Origin: Sphingobacterium sp. LZ7M1
GTDB taxonomy: Bacteria; Bacteroidota; Bacteroidia; Sphingobacteriales; Sphingobacteriaceae
Direction: 5' to 3'
Length of the DNA: 64,000 bases
Assembly (NCBI RefSeq): GCF_024296865.1
Contig: NZ_CP101134.1
Coordinates: 3,224,001 to 3,288,000, forward strand
Numbering within the stretch: position 1 is the first letter of the stretch; every line of letters begins with the position of its first letter. Under the pieces are notes generated by a model, which searched no databases, was not told the origin of the DNA, and was given only the letters and a program-made list of their open reading frames with translations. Below are positions 62,194 through 64,000 of the stretch, one piece after another. The translations under genes were made by a program, and so were the position numbers.

Positions 62194-63213
62194 ATGCAGC
62201 ATTACCTATTATCCATGTCAAGACCAGTCCTAACAGCTTTACTTTTATTGATAAGCTTCAGCACATTTGCACAAAAGATAGGCCTTGGGATAGATTTTTT
62301 CGGATATGCAGACAACAGGGAGTATGGAGCCCAATATACCATCCCAAAAACCTTCTTTGGAGCGACCATCTCCCCTAACCTATACTTCGAGATAGAGAAG
62401 AACCATAGGCTTTATGGCGGAGCGCATTTTAATCAGGAGTTTGGAATCAATTCAGAAAACAAAAGTCGATGGAACCCCATCGCATACTATAACTACAAGA
62501 CGGAAAAAATTGATTTTGCTTTGGGGTTTATGCCTAGGTATGAACGCTTGAAAGACATTCCTCGCATGGTTTTGGCTGACACCTTGATGTATGACCGACC
62601 AAATATTGAAGGGATGTACTTCAATTACAAGAACGGCAATTTCCAACAATCCGTTTTCATTGACTGGATGAGCAAACAAGGTTATCAGAATAGGGAACAA
62701 TTTGTCGCTGGAATATCTGGAAAATATAGCATTGGAAACTTCTTTATCCGCAATGATGGGATGATGTACCATAATGCGCTAACTAGCAATGATAGCATCG
62801 ACGAACATATACAAGATAATGCGGTAGTAATGCTAAGGCTGGGTGTAGATCTAAGCCATAAGACTGTCTTTGACTCACTGACCATTGATGCTGGTGCAGC
62901 TATGGGATTCGATCGCGTCAGATCGGTCTATGACATGCAAAAAGCAAATGGATTTATCTCCAATATACATCTGGGCTATAAAAGGTTCTTTCTTGCTAAT
63001 ACATTGTACCTAGGTGAACCATTGAACCTACCTAATGGCGACTCGTTTTACCACCGTAGGACCTATGATCGTTTAGACTTAGGTTGGATGCCCTTCAAAT
63101 CAGACAAAATAGAAGGAAAGTTTACCGCATCATTCCATTTCTCCCCTGGAAAAGTGGACAATCAGCAGATGTTCACCCTTCGATATAAATTTGGAAAAAC
63201 CATTGTAAATTAA
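62194..63213 (+). CDS. Predicted outer-membrane beta-barrel protein of unknown family
   Basis: 339 residues from the first ATG; ATG at 62215 (MSRPVLTALL) gives a more compact signal peptide ending at TFAQ. The mature protein is rich in alternating aromatic/polar strands ('YKTEKIDFALGFMPRY', 'SIGNFFIRNDGMMYHN', 'IEGKFTASFHFSP') and ends in 'NQQMFTLRYKFGKTIVN', consistent with an eight- to sixteen-strand barrel. I do not recognise a named family. It is convergent with the sulfatase-fold gene, with a four-base overlap of the stops. Confidence 0.7.
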   Translation: MQHYLLSMSRPVLTALLLLISFSTFAQKIGLGIDFFGYADNREYGAQYTIPKTFFGATISPNLYFEIEKNHRLYGGAHFNQEFGINSENKSRWNPIAYYNYKTEKIDFALGFMPRYERLKDIPRMVLADTLMYDRPNIEGMYFNYKNGNFQQSVFIDWMSKQGYQNREQFVAGISGKYSIGNFFIRNDGMMYHNALTSNDSIDEHIQDNAVVMLRLGVDLSHKTVFDSLTIDAGAAMGFDRVRSVYDMQKANGFISNIHLGYKRFFLANTLYLGEPLNLPNGDSFYHRRTYDRLDLGWMPFKSDKIEGKFTASFHFSPGKVDNQQMFTLRYKFGKTIVN

Positions 63214-64000
63214 TCGGCCACTAATTTATTGTGGATCATCCGATTGTTGTATTGTTGCATAAAAGATTGCAGATGTCTCATCAGGGAGTCCTGAACCTGA
63301 GGTCCCTTTCCTTTCAGGTCATGCTCTAATAGCTTATCGGTTTTGAGGTTATAGACAGACTTCACTTCCTTATCTCCATAGGTCATGAAATAATCACCCA
63401 TAAAAAAGTTGTAGATATTCCCAATATTGCTGACCACGAAGTTATTTCGGTCGGGAGCTAAAGCATCAAATCCAAAAGAGAAATAAGGTTTATCATATTC
63501 CAAATAGTTCAATACCGTAGGCATGATGTCTATCTGTTGAACAAGCTTATCTGAAACACCTTTTAAATCCCCGCCAGGATAGTAGAACACAATTGGGATG
63601 GCAAAGGAATTGGGCATGGTATTGTACTCTTTAAAATGGCTCATACTGGCATGGTCGGCACAGATCACAAATAAGGTATTCTTGTACCAGGAACTTTTTG
63701 AAGCCGTTTCGAAAAATTCCTTTAGTGCATGGTCAGCATAGCCTAAAGGCTCGTGCAACGGAAGGGTTCCCTTCGGAAACCTACCGGCATATTTCTCTGG
63801 AACCTTGAAAGGATGGTGTGAAGACAAGGAAAAAAAGCTACTGAAAAAAGGTTCTTGCATTTGATCCATTTCTTTTGCCATGTATTGCATAAAGGGCTCA
63901 TCCCAGATTCCCCAGATACCGTCAAAATCAGCATCATTATTGTATTCATTTTTACCATAATAATGCTTGATTCCCGCTAACTGCATATAGGCCGAAAAAC
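63210..64000 (-). CDS. LTA-synthase-like sulfatase-fold membrane protein, N-terminus off the right edge
   Basis: C-terminal 263 residues of a larger protein; the frame is open to base 64000, and the Met at 63986 is internal. 'PFFSSFFSLSSHHPFKVPEKYAG' and 'LFVICADHASMSHFKEYNTMPNSFAIPIVFYYPGGDLKG' with 'DIMPTVLNYLEYDKPYFSFGFD' match the sulfatase-type catalytic domain of lipoteichoic acid synthase relatives; the ADH of 'ICADHAS' holds the metal-binding Asp and His. In Gram-negatives such proteins probably act as phosphoglycerol or phosphoethanolamine transferases, so LTA synthesis is not implied. The catalytic Thr and membrane helices would lie outside the window. Confidence 0.85.
   Translation of the reverse strand, partial: FSAYMQLAGIKHYYGKNEYNNDADFDGIWGIWDEPFMQYMAKEMDQMQEPFFSSFFSLSSHHPFKVPEKYAGRFPKGTLPLHEPLGYADHALKEFFETASKSSWYKNTLFVICADHASMSHFKEYNTMPNSFAIPIVFYYPGGDLKGVSDKLVQQIDIMPTVLNYLEYDKPYFSFGFDALAPDRNNFVVSNIGNIYNFFMGDYFMTYGDKEVKSVYNLKTDKLLEHDLKGKGPQVQDSLMRHLQSFMQQYNNRMIHNKLVAD

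Noticed and set aside
63210..63986. Met at 63986 as the true start of the sulfatase-fold protein
   Set aside because: The frame is open past it to the window edge and the domain lacks its N-terminal membrane helices and catalytic Thr, so the gene continues outside.

Overview
The window looks like chromosome of a Bacteroidota bacterium, most likely Sphingobacteriaceae (Sphingobacterium-like). The evidence is two SusC/SusD pairs, many lipoproteins whose Cys is followed by K/S plus acidic residues, a long-form NusB, a single-chain PurL, chromosomal AadS, and repeated TAnnTTTG boxes, the Bacteroidota -7 promoter element, with few Shine-Dalgarno sequences. I see no rRNA, prophage, transposase or CRISPR array. 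All family calls come from reading the sequence and recalling families; no search was run.

Layout. 1-2.3 kb (minus): an edge-truncated MBL exonuclease, coaE and a YbbR-domain protein. 2.5-10.4 kb: purL, aadS, an orphan lipoprotein, a CPA1 Na+/H+ antiporter and rlmF. 10.8-28.8 kb (plus): an 18-kb run of 11 genes with gaps of at most 24 bp, the most distinctive part of the window. It holds two modules (SusC-SusD-FAS1-DUF5007-like, then SusC-SusD-FAS1-DUF5008-like), followed by an alkaline-phosphatase-fold/LamG lipoprotein that has lost metal ligands, a DUF1735-discoidin lipoprotein and a PKD-discoidin lipoprotein. Nine of the 11 products are lipoproteins and no intact degradative enzyme is visible. 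29.2-32.0 kb (minus): yajC, DUF1573, nusB and leucine dehydrogenase.

32.2-37.9 kb: an MsbA-like ABC exporter and an overlapping pair of DUF3857/transglutaminase proteins, one lacking the catalytic Cys and His. 38.0-39 kb: tRNA-Ala(GGC), rpmA, rplU. 39-43.3 kb (minus): ECF sigma factor with a membrane partner, two hypothetical exported proteins and a phosphohexomutase (glmM-like). 43.5-48 kb: PAP2 phosphatase with a ZIP transporter, then a MarR regulator divergent from feoA-feoB-small Cys-rich protein. 48.0-49.3 kb: 1.3 kb of non-coding composite repeats. 49.3-58 kb: amino-acid permease, YhhN, asnB, UbiD-type decarboxylase, degenerate SDR and a divergent DASH-like cryptochrome. 58-62.1 kb: sucA-odhB. 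62.2-64 kb: an outer-membrane protein and the C-terminal part of an LTA-synthase-like sulfatase-fold protein.

The strongest candidates for undescribed biology are the enzyme-free double SusCD surface-lipoprotein operon with its pseudo-phosphodiesterase and a pair of ACGT-centred palindromes upstream; heptanucleotide tandem repeats arranged as inverted pairs at two intergenic sites; and the composite hairpin repeats at 48.2-49.0 kb, where stems vary but pairing is kept.
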